From Agromyces sp. Marseille-P2726 (GTDB lineage Bacteria > Actinomycetota > Actinomycetes > Actinomycetales > Microbacteriaceae): a stretch of DNA of 64,000 bases. The DNA is taken from assembly GCF_902809835.1 (NCBI RefSeq), contig NZ_CADDWM010000012.1, forward strand, positions 186,001 to 250,000, read 5' to 3'. Positions 17,214 through 25,559 of the stretch are shown here, one piece after another. The position numbers and the translations under genes are program-made. The stretch's first letter is position 1. Each line of letters starts with the position of its first letter. The notes under the pieces are model-generated. The model was not told the DNA's origin. It did no database searches and saw only the letters and a list, made by a program, of their open reading frames with translations.

Positions 17214-19565
17214 ATGAACGAGACCAGCGGCTCAGTGATCGGCACCCCCCTCCCACCGGCACGCACGCTGCCGTTCCCGCCGGCCGCCTCGGGCAGTGTG
17301 GCCGGTCGCACGATGCAGGAGTCCACCTACAGCCCGAGACCGCACGAGCGTCATCTGCCGGCCGACGCACCGAACGTCCTGATCATCCTGATCGACGATG
17401 CGGGTCCGGCGCTTCCCAGCACGCTCGGTGGGCTGGTGCACACCCCCACGCTCGACCGGGTCCGTGCCAACGGTGTCGGGTACAACCGGTTCCACACGAC
17501 CGCGATGTGTTCGCCGAGCCGTGCGTCGCTGCTCACGGGCCGGAACCACCATCGCGTCGGCAATGGGCAGATCGCCGAGCTCGCGAACGACTGGGACGGC
17601 TACTCCGGTCACATCCCCAAGAGCAGCGCGACCGTGGCGGAGGTCCTCCGACAGTACGGGTACGCGACGGGCGCCTGGGGCAAGTGGCACAACACTCCCG
17701 CGGAGGAGACGACGACGGCCGGGCCCTTCGACCGTTGGCCGACCGGCTACGGATTCGAGTACTTCTACGGGTTCCTCGCCGGCGAGGCATCCCAGTACGA
17801 ACCGAACCTGGTTCGCAACACCACGTCGGTGCTGCCGCCGAAGTCCCCCGAGGAGGGCTACCACCTCAGCGAGGACATCGCCGACGATGCGATGGGATGG
17901 CTGCGCAACCACAAGGCGCTGAAGCCCGATCAGCCGTTCTTCATGTACTGGGCGACGGGCGCGCTGCACGGGCCGCACCACATCATGAAGGAGTGGGCAG
18001 ACAAATACGCCGGGAAGTTCGACGACGGATGGGACGCCTACCGCGAGCGGGCGCACGAGGGCGCGAAAGCCGCCGGATGGATCCCCGAGGACGCCGTGCT
18101 CACCCCCCGCCCCGACAGCCTGACGGCATGGGACGACATCCCGGACGACCAGAAGCCGTTCCAGCGCCGCCTGATGGAGGTGGCGGCGGGATTCGGTGAG
18201 CACGCGGACGTGCAGGCCGGTCGGCTCATCGACGAGGTCGAGCGGCTCGGGTACGGCGACAACACGATCATCGTGTACATCTGGGGCGACAACGGATCGT
18301 CGGGCGAGGGCCAGAACGGCACGATCAGCGAGCTGCTGGCTCAGAACATGATCCCGTCGACCGTCGAGCAGCACATCGCGGCACTCGACGAGCTCGGGGG
18401 GCTCGAGGCGCTGGGGACTCCGGCGACCGACAACCAGTACCACGCGGCATGGGCGTGGGCCGGTTCGACGCCGTACCAGGGCATGAAGCTGCTCGCGTCG
18501 CACCTCGGCGGCACGCGCAACCCGATGTTCGTGCAGTGGCCCAGCCGCATCGAGCCCGATCCGGTGCCGCGGACCCAGTTCCACCATGTCATCGACGTCG
18601 TCCCGACGATCTACGAGATCGTCGGCATCTCGCATCCCGACTTCGTGAACGGGATTCCGCAGGATCCCATCGACGGCATCAGCCTGGCGTATTCGATCGA
18701 CGACGCGGATGCCGCGGGCCGCCGCCGCACCCAGTACTTCGAGATCATGGGCAGCCGTGCCATCTACTCCGACGGGTGGATGGCGTCGGCGCTCGGTCCG
18801 CGACTGCCGTGGGTTCCCGGCGCCCCTCCCGGCATCCGGACCTGGACCCCCGACCAGGACACGTGGGAGCTCTACGACCTCGACCACGACTGGACGCAGG
18901 CGGAGGACCTGGCTGCGCAGCACCCGCAGAAGCTCGCCGAGCTGAAGGAGCTGTTCGCGATCGAGGCGGCGAGGAACGAGGCGTTGCCGATCGGCGGTGG
19001 GCTCTGGGTGCCGGCGCTGCACCCCGAAGACCGGATCAGTCCCCCCTACACCGAGTGGGAGATGAGCGGGGACACGGTTCGTGTACCCGAGTTCTGCGCC
19101 CCTGCGCTCGGGAATCGTCCCAACACGGTGACGATGCAGGTGCAGGTCGGCGAGCGGGCGAACGGGGTGCTCTACAAGCTCGGCGGAGCGGGCGGCGGGC
19201 TCACGTGCTTCTTCGCCGACGGGGTGCTCACCTACGAGTACAACCTCTTCCTGATCCAGCGCACCACGGTCGCGTCGGCCGACCCGATCCCGGCCGGCGA
19301 CGTCACGATCGAGATCGAGACGAGTTACGTCGAGCCCCGGCCGGGCGGCCCCTTGCGGGTCGTGCTCCGCGTCGACGGCACGGAGGTCGGCTCGGGCACG
19401 GTTCCCGTGAGCGCGCCGCTGCTCTTCTCGGCCAACGACTGCCTCGACATCGGACGTGCCTACGGCGGGGCCGTGTCGCGTCACTACGCCGACCGGATGC
19501 CGTTCGCGTTCGACGGGCGCATCGACCGGGTGCACATCGCGTACTCGGTGCCGCAGGGTTCGTGA
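17214..19565 (+). CDS. Arylsulfatase (AtsA-like, formylglycine type)
   Basis: 783 residues, the size of mycobacterial AtsA-type arylsulfatases. The metal-binding strand is VLIILIDDAG (Asp61, Asp62). The formylglycine motif is Cys99-Ser-Pro-Ser-Arg in TTAMCSPSRASLLTGRNHHR; Cys99 must be oxidised to formylglycine for activity. A second metal site is GDNGSSGEGQ. A C-terminal beta-rich region (about 620-783) resembles a lectin-like fold. No signal peptide is present, so the enzyme acts in the cytosol on imported sulfate esters, releasing sulfate. GGAAGG lies upstream; ATG at 17214 fits the spacing better than GTG at 17211. Confidence 0.9.
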   Translation: MNETSGSVIGTPLPPARTLPFPPAASGSVAGRTMQESTYSPRPHERHLPADAPNVLIILIDDAGPALPSTLGGLVHTPTLDRVRANGVGYNRFHTTAMCSPSRASLLTGRNHHRVGNGQIAELANDWDGYSGHIPKSSATVAEVLRQYGYATGAWGKWHNTPAEETTTAGPFDRWPTGYGFEYFYGFLAGEASQYEPNLVRNTTSVLPPKSPEEGYHLSEDIADDAMGWLRNHKALKPDQPFFMYWATGALHGPHHIMKEWADKYAGKFDDGWDAYRERAHEGAKAAGWIPEDAVLTPRPDSLTAWDDIPDDQKPFQRRLMEVAAGFGEHADVQAGRLIDEVERLGYGDNTIIVYIWGDNGSSGEGQNGTISELLAQNMIPSTVEQHIAALDELGGLEALGTPATDNQYHAAWAWAGSTPYQGMKLLASHLGGTRNPMFVQWPSRIEPDPVPRTQFHHVIDVVPTIYEIVGISHPDFVNGIPQDPIDGISLAYSIDDADAAGRRRTQYFEIMGSRAIYSDGWMASALGPRLPWVPGAPPGIRTWTPDQDTWELYDLDHDWTQAEDLAAQHPQKLAELKELFAIEAARNEALPIGGGLWVPALHPEDRISPPYTEWEMSGDTVRVPEFCAPALGNRPNTVTMQVQVGERANGVLYKLGGAGGGLTCFFADGVLTYEYNLFLIQRTTVASADPIPAGDVTIEIETSYVEPRPGGPLRVVLRVDGTEVGSGTVPVSAPLLFSANDCLDIGRAYGGAVSRHYADRMPFAFDGRIDRVHIAYSVPQGS

Positions 19566-19582
19566 TCGAAGGGGGTCGCCCG

Positions 19583-20332
19583 TCAGGCGTCTTCGTCAGT
19601 GGCCGTGCGTGGCGATGAGCCGGTTCCAGCTCGCTCGGTCGTCGTGAATCCGAGCGCCGCCAACGCCGAGGGGTTGAAGCCCTTGAACGTCATCCAGAGG
19701 CCGATCGTGAGCTCCCAGATGAAGATCGGAGCGAGCGCGATGGCCGCGAACACCGATTGGTCGTGGAGTCCGAACATCGCGGCGATCGCCGACGCCATGA
19801 GCAGGGGAGCTCCGATGAGTCCGAGGGCGGGGATCCCCCGCGGCACGAGCCGCGAACGGAACAGCACGTAGCCGAAGCACAGCGCATTGAGCGCCGGAAC
19901 GAAGCCGGGTCCGAAGAGAGCCGTCTGGTCGCGGACCTCGATCAGGGCCTGGCCGACGGCGATCAGCGCGGCATCGTCGGTGCCGGCGGCGGCGCCGGCC
20001 TGGCGCAGGCTCACGATCGACATCAGGGCGATCACGCCGATGATCATCACGGCCGCTTCGAAGCTCCGAGTCGTCACGAAGCCCAGTGACGCGGCCTCGC
20101 TCTGCCGCCTCACCACCGGGAACACCGCGACGGCGGTGCCGATGCCCGCGAGCGCGGTGAGCATCTCGAGCACGGCGCCGAAGGCGATCCGCGTGTCCGC
20201 GCCACCGTCGCCGACGATATAGGCCGGATCGGTCAGCACGGGCTCGTAGAGGAAGAACGCCGGAATCGAGAAGGCGAACGTCAGCAGGTAGAGCACACCC
20301 GCTGCGAGCGCCAGTCGTCTGGTCCTGGTCAC
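19583..20332 (-). CDS. DUF4386-like membrane protein
   Basis: 249 residues with six to seven hydrophobic helices. It begins RTRRLALAAGVLYLLTFAFSIPAFFLYEPVL and contains AVFPVVRRQSEAASLGFVTTRSFEAAVMIIG and GFNPSAL near the end, features of the DUF4386 family. The family's role is unknown. The GTG start at 20332 has GAAAGGA about 10 nt upstream. It diverges from the DUF1801 gene; the 159-nt intergenic region is rich in CCCGAAG repeats (three in a row near 20394). Confidence 0.8.
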   Translation of the reverse strand: MTRTRRLALAAGVLYLLTFAFSIPAFFLYEPVLTDPAYIVGDGGADTRIAFGAVLEMLTALAGIGTAVAVFPVVRRQSEAASLGFVTTRSFEAAVMIIGVIALMSIVSLRQAGAAAGTDDAALIAVGQALIEVRDQTALFGPGFVPALNALCFGYVLFRSRLVPRGIPALGLIGAPLLMASAIAAMFGLHDQSVFAAIALAPIFIWELTIGLWMTFKGFNPSALAALGFTTTERAGTGSSPRTATDEDA

Positions 20333-20491
20333 GACGATGTTCCTTTCCCCGACCCGAAGCCGAGCTCGAAGTCCGGAGCCCGAGCTGCGAAGCCCGAAGC
20401 CCGAAGCCCGAGGCAAGAGCTTGAAACGAGCATCGTGAGAGGCTCGAAGTACGTCAAGGCAGCGAAGCAGAACGAAGAGAGGAGCCGAACG

Positions 20492-20932
20492 ATGGACGAC
20501 ACCCCCTCGAAGAAGCCGACCGCGGCCGCCGAGCCGAAGCTGTTGTCGGGCGGGAACCCGCAGATCCCGAAGGGAGACGGTGACGGTCCCGTGCAGGCGT
20601 ACATCGCCGCAATGCCGGGATGGAAGCGCGACACCGGGGAGTACCTCGACCGGCTGATCGGAACGACCGTTCCCGGGGTGCACAAGGCCGTGAAGTGGAA
20701 GCAGCCGTTCTACGGGAACGAGCGCGACAGCTGGTTCCTCGCGTATCGCTGTTTCACCGAGTACGTGAAGATCACGTTCTTCCGCGGCACCTCCCTCGAC
20801 CCGATGCCGCCTGAGGACTCGAAGCACCCCGAGCAGCGGCACTTCAGGATCTACGAGCACGACGACCTCGACGAAGCCCAGCTGGTGTCGTGGATCCGTC
20901 AGGCGGCCGACCTGCCCGGCGAGAAGCACTGA
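20492..20932 (+). CDS. DUF1801 (YdhG-like) protein
   Basis: 146 residues. After a Lys/Pro-rich start, the fold begins near residue 40: VQAYIAAMPGWKRDTGEYLDRLIGTTVPGVHKAVKWKQPFYG, then WFLAYRCFTEYVKITFFRG and LDEAQLVSWIRQAADLPG, the signature of DUF1801 proteins. A frataxin/CyaY-like fold is known for the family; its function is unclear. The ATG follows AGAGGAGC. Confidence 0.85.
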   Translation: MDDTPSKKPTAAAEPKLLSGGNPQIPKGDGDGPVQAYIAAMPGWKRDTGEYLDRLIGTTVPGVHKAVKWKQPFYGNERDSWFLAYRCFTEYVKITFFRGTSLDPMPPEDSKHPEQRHFRIYEHDDLDEAQLVSWIRQAADLPGEKH

Positions 20933-21006
20933 TCCTCACGAACACCGACCTCGGCGCAGGGCAAGGGGCTCGCGTCGAGGCGCCATCCTCAGTTAGCGTC
21001 CGGTCA

Positions 21007-21435
21007 GTGGAGGTGGACCCGATGCGCGAACTGTCGTCACTCGACGAGCTCGTCGAGCTCGTGCGAGCCGAGCCGCCCCTGTACGTGCGCTACTCGGAGG
21101 GATACGACGCCGACAGCGAGCGCAACAGCATCGACACCGAGAGCGGCCTGGAGCTCCCCGGGCTCTCGGTCAACCCGCTCGAGGCGGAGCGATGGTGGAC
21201 GCGTCCCCTCGAGGACTGGCTGGCGCGTCAGCTCTGCCAGTACCGGCACCTGCGTGAGGAGAACCCCGATCGATACCCGTGGGTCCTCACCGGAAGGACG
21301 GTCGCGAGGGGGCCCGACTCCGAACCGCTCCTCGCCGATGTCGAGCCGGTCGCTCGCATCTCCGACGAGCTGCTCGATGAGGCGCAGGCACGATACGAAC
21401 GGAACTTCGACGCCGGTCGCGGCCCCGAGGGCTGA
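21007..21435 (+). CDS. DUF6098-like protein
   Basis: 142 residues. The conserved block is YVRYSEGYDADSERNSIDTESGLELPGLSVNPLEAERWW, then LEDWLARQLCQYRHLRE, which I associate with the actinobacterial DUF6098 family, of unknown function. TAGCGT (20994-20999) sits 7 nt before GTG 21007, indicating a leaderless start; an internal ATG at 21022 has GGAGGT upstream and is the alternative. No enzyme motif is seen. Confidence 0.7.
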   Translation: MEVDPMRELSSLDELVELVRAEPPLYVRYSEGYDADSERNSIDTESGLELPGLSVNPLEAERWWTRPLEDWLARQLCQYRHLREENPDRYPWVLTGRTVARGPDSEPLLADVEPVARISDELLDEAQARYERNFDAGRGPEG

Positions 21436-21544
21436 GCACACGGCACTCGGCGACGAGTGTCAATCCCGCGACATCCTCGACCGCTGCCGTTACGTTCGAA
21501 TGGCAGAGTCGGCCGGGTGGCCGCCTGGGGAGAAGGGATGCCTC

Positions 21545-21994
21545 GTGTCTCGCAATGTCCGAGCCCTCAAGTGCTCACCCGACGCCGTCTTCGAGGTGCT
21601 CGCCGACGGCTGGCTGTATCCCGGATGGGTCGTGGGCGCTTCGCGCATGCGCAATGTCGACTCGAGCTGGCCGGCGCCGGGGAGTGAGCTGCATCATTCG
21701 GTGGGCGTGTGGCCGGCACTGATCGACGACGACACCGTGAGCCTCGAATGGAACCCGCCGCGCCGCGCCGTCGTGCGCGCGAAGGGCTGGCCCATCGGCG
21801 AGGCACGGGTCACGATCGACGTGCGGTCGCACGGTGACGGATGCCTCGTCCGCATCCAGGAGGAACCGGTCGAGGGTCCGGGCAGCTGGATCCCTCGGTT
21901 CCTCACCGATCCGATGCTGTACGTCCGGAACCGCGAGACCCTGCACCGCCTCGCGTACCTGGCCGAAGGCCGCGAAGAGAACGGAGACCGCTGA
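21545..21994 (+). CDS. SRPBCC (START-like) family protein
   Basis: 149 residues with a hydrophobic-ligand-binding START-like fold: VSRNVRALKCSPDAVFEVLADGWLYPGWVVGASRMRNVD, then VRAKGWPIGEARVTIDV and PEGPGSW-like turns before a final long helix. The GTG at 21545 has GAGAAGGG upstream; an ATG at 21500 would add 15 residues. Its stop overlaps the start of the SDR gene by 1 nt (TGATG), and the SDR overlaps the FAD oxidoreductase, so the three form one operon. A lipid or isoprenoid substrate is plausible (inference). Confidence 0.8.
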   Translation: MSRNVRALKCSPDAVFEVLADGWLYPGWVVGASRMRNVDSSWPAPGSELHHSVGVWPALIDDDTVSLEWNPPRRAVVRAKGWPIGEARVTIDVRSHGDGCLVRIQEEPVEGPGSWIPRFLTDPMLYVRNRETLHRLAYLAEGREENGDR

Positions 21995-23001
21995 TGGCTG
22001 TCGCAGTGGTCGTCGGCGGGTCCGCGGGTCTCGGCCGAGCCGTCGTGCGTGAGCTCGCCGACGCCGGCTGGGATGTCGCCGTCATCGCCCGTGAGATCCG
22101 CCGGCTGGCGGCGACCGTCGCCGAGGTGCAGGAGCGTGGGCGGCGGGGATTGTGGGTCTCGACCGACGTGGCCGACGGACACGGGGTGGAGGACGCGGCG
22201 CCCCGCATCGAGCGCGAACTCGGCCCCATCGACCTCTGGATCAACGGTCCGATCGGTGCCGTGCACGGCGAGTTCCTCGACGTGGACCCCGCCGACTTCG
22301 AGCGTGTGACCGATGTCACCTATCACGGGCTCGTGAACGGCACGCGGGCGGCGCTCTCCCGCATGGTGCCGCGCAATCGGGGGCACGTGATCCAGATCTC
22401 CTCGGCCCTCGCCCATCGCGGCCTCCCGCTCCTGTCGGCGTACTGCGCGGCGAAGGCGGCGAGCCGCATCTTCACGGAGTCGGTCACGACCGAGCTCCTG
22501 CACCATCGCAGCCGGATCCGCATCTCGCAGATCGACATGCCCGCGCTGGACACGCCGTTCTACAGCTGGTCCAAGAGCCTGATGCAGTGGCGCGCCCGGC
22601 CGGTTCCCATCGTGTTCGAGCCCGAGACGGCCGCTCGTGTGGTGATGACCGTGGTGCGGCATCCGCGTCGCCGAACCTGGGTGGGTGAGCCGACGCTGGC
22701 GGCCATCGTCGGCAACCGCCTGTCGGGGCGGACGCTCGACCGTCTCGCCGCGACCTTCGGGTACCGTGCGCAGAAGGCCACCGGTGAGCGCGATCCCATG
22801 CTGCCGCCCAACCTCAACCGGCCCGTGCCGGCCGATGTCGCCACGCGGGGCGCCTTCGGCGACAAGGCCGTCTCGATGTCGCCGCAGGTCTGGGCGATCA
22901 CGCATCGACGCACGCTGTCCGCGGTCGGTGCGGCCGTCGCGGCAGCGGCGGTCGGGGCCGTCGCACTGCAAGGGCCGGTCGCGCCGCGGAGACGCAGATG
23001 A
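21994..23001 (+). CDS. Short-chain dehydrogenase/reductase
   Basis: 335 residues, longer than the usual 250 because of a C-terminal extension ending in one hydrophobic helix (AVGAAVAAAAVGAVAL), perhaps a membrane anchor. The Rossmann motif is GGSAGLGRAV, the active site is Ser (QISSALAH) with Tyr-x-x-x-Lys as YCAAKAA. It would oxidise or reduce a hydroxyl/keto group with NAD(P). It belongs to a three-gene operon (SRPBCC, SDR, FAD oxidoreductase). Confidence 0.88.
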   Translation: MAVAVVVGGSAGLGRAVVRELADAGWDVAVIAREIRRLAATVAEVQERGRRGLWVSTDVADGHGVEDAAPRIERELGPIDLWINGPIGAVHGEFLDVDPADFERVTDVTYHGLVNGTRAALSRMVPRNRGHVIQISSALAHRGLPLLSAYCAAKAASRIFTESVTTELLHHRSRIRISQIDMPALDTPFYSWSKSLMQWRARPVPIVFEPETAARVVMTVVRHPRRRTWVGEPTLAAIVGNRLSGRTLDRLAATFGYRAQKATGERDPMLPPNLNRPVPADVATRGAFGDKAVSMSPQVWAITHRRTLSAVGAAVAAAAVGAVALQGPVAPRRRR

Positions 23002-24449
23002 CCGATGCCGACGCCGTCGTCGTCGGCGCCGGCCCGAACGGACTCGCAGCGGCGGTGACGCTCGCCCGCTCGGGCCTCAGGGTCCACGTGCTCGAACGCA
23101 ACCCGACGATCGGCGGGGGTGCGCGGACGATGGAGGTCACGCTTCCCGGGTTCCGTCACGACATCTGCTCGGCGGTGCATCCGATGGCGGTCGCCTCGCA
23201 CTTCTTCCGGGAGTTCCAGCTGGCGCGCCGAGTCGAGCTGCGGCATCCGCCCGTGGCCTTCGGGCATCCGCTCGACGGCGGACGCGCCGGGATCGCGTAC
23301 CCCGACCTCGATCGCACGGCCGAGCGACTCGGCCGTGACGGGCCGGCGTACCGACGGCTCATGGCGCCGCTCGTCGCCCGTGCCGACGGGGTGGCCGAGT
23401 TCACCGGGAGCAACCTCGTCGGCGTTCCCAGCGACCTGCTCGCGGCGTCATGGTTCGCACTCCGTTCGCTCGAGCAGGGTTCACCGCTGTGGAACCTGCG
23501 GTTCGCCGACGACGTCGTGCCGGCGATGCTGACCGGCGTCGCCGCCCACACGATCCTTCCGATGCCGGGCCTCGCGCCGGCGGGTGCCGGCCTCGCCCTC
23601 GGCGCCTACGCGCACGCGGGCGGCTGGCCCATCCCGGTCGGCGGCAGCCAGGCGATCGTCGATGCCCTGGCCGACGACCTCCTCGCCCACGGCGGCTCCA
23701 TCACGACCGATGCCGAGATCACCGACCTCGGCGACCTTCCGTCGGCACGCGCGGTGCTCCTCGACGTGACACCTCGCGCGCTGCTCCGGATGGCCGGTGA
23801 TCGGATGCCGCGCCGGTACGCGCGCTCGCTGAGGCGGTTCCGCTACGGCAACGGCGTCGCGAAGGTGGACTTCGCGCTCGCAGGACCGGTGCCGTGGTCG
23901 AACTCCGAGCTGCGCTCCGCGGGCACCGTGCACGTCGGCGGAACGCGCGCCGAGATCGCGCAGGCCGAACGCGACGTCGCGCAGGGCCGGCACGCGGGTT
24001 CGCCGTACGTGCTCGCATCGCAGCCCTCGATCGTCGACGAATCGCGTGCACCCTCGGGTCAGCACGTGCTGTGGACGTACACGCACGTGCCTCGCGGGTC
24101 GGCGATCGATCAGCAGGAGGCCATCACCCGCCAGATCGAGCGATTCGCTCCCGGCTTCCGCGACCTCATCCTCGCCGCATCGAGTCGCACCGCCCTCGAT
24201 GTCGAACGGTACGACCCGAACTACGTGCTCGGTGATATCGCCGCCGGCGCCCCGTCGCTCGGGCAGCTCGTGCGTCGACCGGTGGTCTCGACCGATCCCT
24301 GGCGCACGCCCCTGCCGGGCGTCTACCTCGCCTCGTCGTCGACCCCTCCCGGTCCGGGCGTCACCGGCCTCAACGGCTGGTACGCGGCACTCAGCGCCCT
24401 GCGGCACGAGTTCGGAACGCGCGCGCGGCCGAACCTCTCGGTCGGCTGA
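22998..24449 (+). CDS. FAD-dependent oxidoreductase (phytoene-desaturase-like)
   Basis: 483 residues. The N-terminal FAD-binding motif is VVVGAGPNGLAAAVTLARSGLRVHVLERNPTIGGGARTME, and the C-terminal one is PLPGVYLASSSTPPGPGVTGLNGWYAA. This is the NAD(P)/FAD-dependent oxidoreductase group that includes phytoene desaturases and amine oxidases; the substrate is not known. The ATG overlaps the SDR stop by 4 nt. It ends at a perfect palindrome shared, as a terminator, with the converging SDR gene. Confidence 0.85.
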   Translation: MTDADAVVVGAGPNGLAAAVTLARSGLRVHVLERNPTIGGGARTMEVTLPGFRHDICSAVHPMAVASHFFREFQLARRVELRHPPVAFGHPLDGGRAGIAYPDLDRTAERLGRDGPAYRRLMAPLVARADGVAEFTGSNLVGVPSDLLAASWFALRSLEQGSPLWNLRFADDVVPAMLTGVAAHTILPMPGLAPAGAGLALGAYAHAGGWPIPVGGSQAIVDALADDLLAHGGSITTDAEITDLGDLPSARAVLLDVTPRALLRMAGDRMPRRYARSLRRFRYGNGVAKVDFALAGPVPWSNSELRSAGTVHVGGTRAEIAQAERDVAQGRHAGSPYVLASQPSIVDESRAPSGQHVLWTYTHVPRGSAIDQQEAITRQIERFAPGFRDLILAASSRTALDVERYDPNYVLGDIAAGAPSLGQLVRRPVVSTDPWRTPLPGVYLASSSTPPGPGVTGLNGWYAALSALRHEFGTRARPNLSVG

Positions 24450-24465
24450 CGGATGTCGCCGCCCC

Positions 24466-24487
24466 GACGGATGCCGCGGCATCCGTC
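24466..24487. terminator. Perfect 22-bp palindrome between converging genes
   Basis: GACGGATGCCG followed by its exact reverse complement. It lies 17 nt after the FAD oxidoreductase stop and downstream of the converging SDR gene, so it can end transcription both ways. The same 22 bp recur at 25538-25559. There is no T-tract, as is common in actinobacteria. Confidence 0.6.
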
Positions 24488-24534
24488 AGTGCTCGGTGAC
24501 GACGACGGGCGGCGGCGCGTGAACCGGGGGCCGG

Positions 24535-25353
24535 TCAGTGCTTCGTGGTGTACCCGGCGTCGACCGGGAGCGACACGCCAGTGACGTAGCGCGCCTTGTC
24601 GGAGACGAGCCACGCGATCGCATTGCTGATGTCCTCGGGCTCGATGACGGGAACGTCGAGCAGGTTGGCACGGTCGGTCGCGTATCGCCACTGGTCGGTG
24701 ATCGGGCCCACCGTATCCATGAGCGCCTCGGCCATGGGCGTGTTGACGCCGGTCGGATGCACGGTGTTCACGCGGATCTTGTGCGGCGCGAGTTCGACCG
24801 CGAGGGTCTTCATCAGGTTGACCGTTCCCGCCTTCGCGGCACCGTAGTGGCCCCACGACGGGGTGGCGCGCAGGCCGTCGACCGATGACGTGATCACGAT
24901 GGAACCGCCGCGGCCGCCCTCGATCATGTGCGGGACGACGGCGCGGATCGACTTGAAGACCCCGGTGAGGTTGGTGTCGATCATGGTCTGCCAGGAGGCG
25001 TCGTCGATCGTGTACGTGTTCTGGAAGATCCCGTGGATGCCAGCGTTGGCCAGCAGGATGTCGATGCGGCCGAACTCGGCCATGGCCGTGTCGGCGACGC
25101 GCTGCATGTCTTCCGTGTTGCGGACATCGGCCTTCACGGCGACCCCTCGGCGGTCGAGCGCCTCGACCTGGCGCACGGTCTCGGCGAGGTCTTCCTCGGT
25201 GGCGAGGCCGTACGACACGTTCCGCACCTCGGCCTCGCCGATGTCGGTCACGACGATGTTCGCGCCCTCTCGGGCGAGCGCGACGGCGTGCGAGCGGCCT
25301 TGGCCGCGTCCGCCGCCGGTGATCACAACTGTCTGGCCTTCAAGACTTCCCAT
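24535..25353 (-). CDS. SDR family oxidoreductase, mycofactocin-coupled type
   Basis: 272 residues. The Rossmann motif is VVITGGGRGQGRSHAVALAREGANIVV, followed by the block LATEEDLAETVRQVEALDRRGVAVKADVRN, which is characteristic of the mycofactocin-coupled SDR subfamily whose NAD is bound tightly and recycled through mycofactocin. Catalytic Ser (TSSVDG) and YGAAK are present. No mycofactocin biosynthesis gene is in the window. ATG 25353 has AGAGGGG at 7 nt; ATG 25359 is too close to it. The promoter carries a palindromic operator. Confidence 0.85.
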   Translation of the reverse strand: MGSLEGQTVVITGGGRGQGRSHAVALAREGANIVVTDIGEAEVRNVSYGLATEEDLAETVRQVEALDRRGVAVKADVRNTEDMQRVADTAMAEFGRIDILLANAGIHGIFQNTYTIDDASWQTMIDTNLTGVFKSIRAVVPHMIEGGRGGSIVITSSVDGLRATPSWGHYGAAKAGTVNLMKTLAVELAPHKIRVNTVHPTGVNTPMAEALMDTVGPITDQWRYATDRANLLDVPVIEPEDISNAIAWLVSDKARYVTGVSLPVDAGYTTKH

Positions 25354-25418
25354 GGTCATTCCCCTCTCGCTTGCGACGTCGCACTTTCGAAGCGGACGTC
25401 GGGCGGGCTGAACCGTCC

Positions 25419-25439
25419 ATTATATGGCACTCAGTGCCA
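25419..25439 (-). promoter_or_regulatory. Promoter and palindromic operator of the SDR gene
   Basis: On the minus strand a consensus -10 box TATAAT (25419-25424) directly abuts the perfect palindrome TGGCACT-G-AGTGCCA (25425-25439). A repressor bound here, for example of the TetR family, would block the -10/-35 spacer. No cognate regulator gene is adjacent. Confidence 0.65.
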
Positions 25440-25537
25440 CAATTCTGGGAAGGACGTGTGCGCCGGCTCTCGGCGCAGCGGAGTGAGCGCCTTCGCGCGT
25501 TGGACGCATGCCACGTGTGTCGGGATGCCGCGAGTGC

Positions 25538-25559
25538 GACGGATGCCGCGGCATCCGTC
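25538..25559. terminator. Perfect 22-bp palindrome after the lipid kinase gene
   Basis: It is identical to the palindrome at 24466-24487 (GACGGATGCCG plus complement). It overlaps the stop codon of the lipid kinase gene on the minus strand, a position that suits a terminator. Confidence 0.55.

Noticed and set aside
17232..19535. A 767-residue open frame antisense to the arylsulfatase
   Set aside because: It is an antisense shadow of high-GC coding sequence: no domain, Arg/Val/His-rich, no start signal, while the plus strand has a full sulfatase.
25425..25439. CIRCE (HrcA) element
   Set aside because: The half-sites resemble GCACTC/GAGTGC but the required 9-bp spacer is absent and no chaperone gene is near.
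24466..25559. Transposon ends formed by the two identical 22-bp palindromes
   Set aside because: There is no transposase or target duplication; both lie at gene 3' ends and contain the abundant GGATGCCG motif, so terminators are the simpler explanation.
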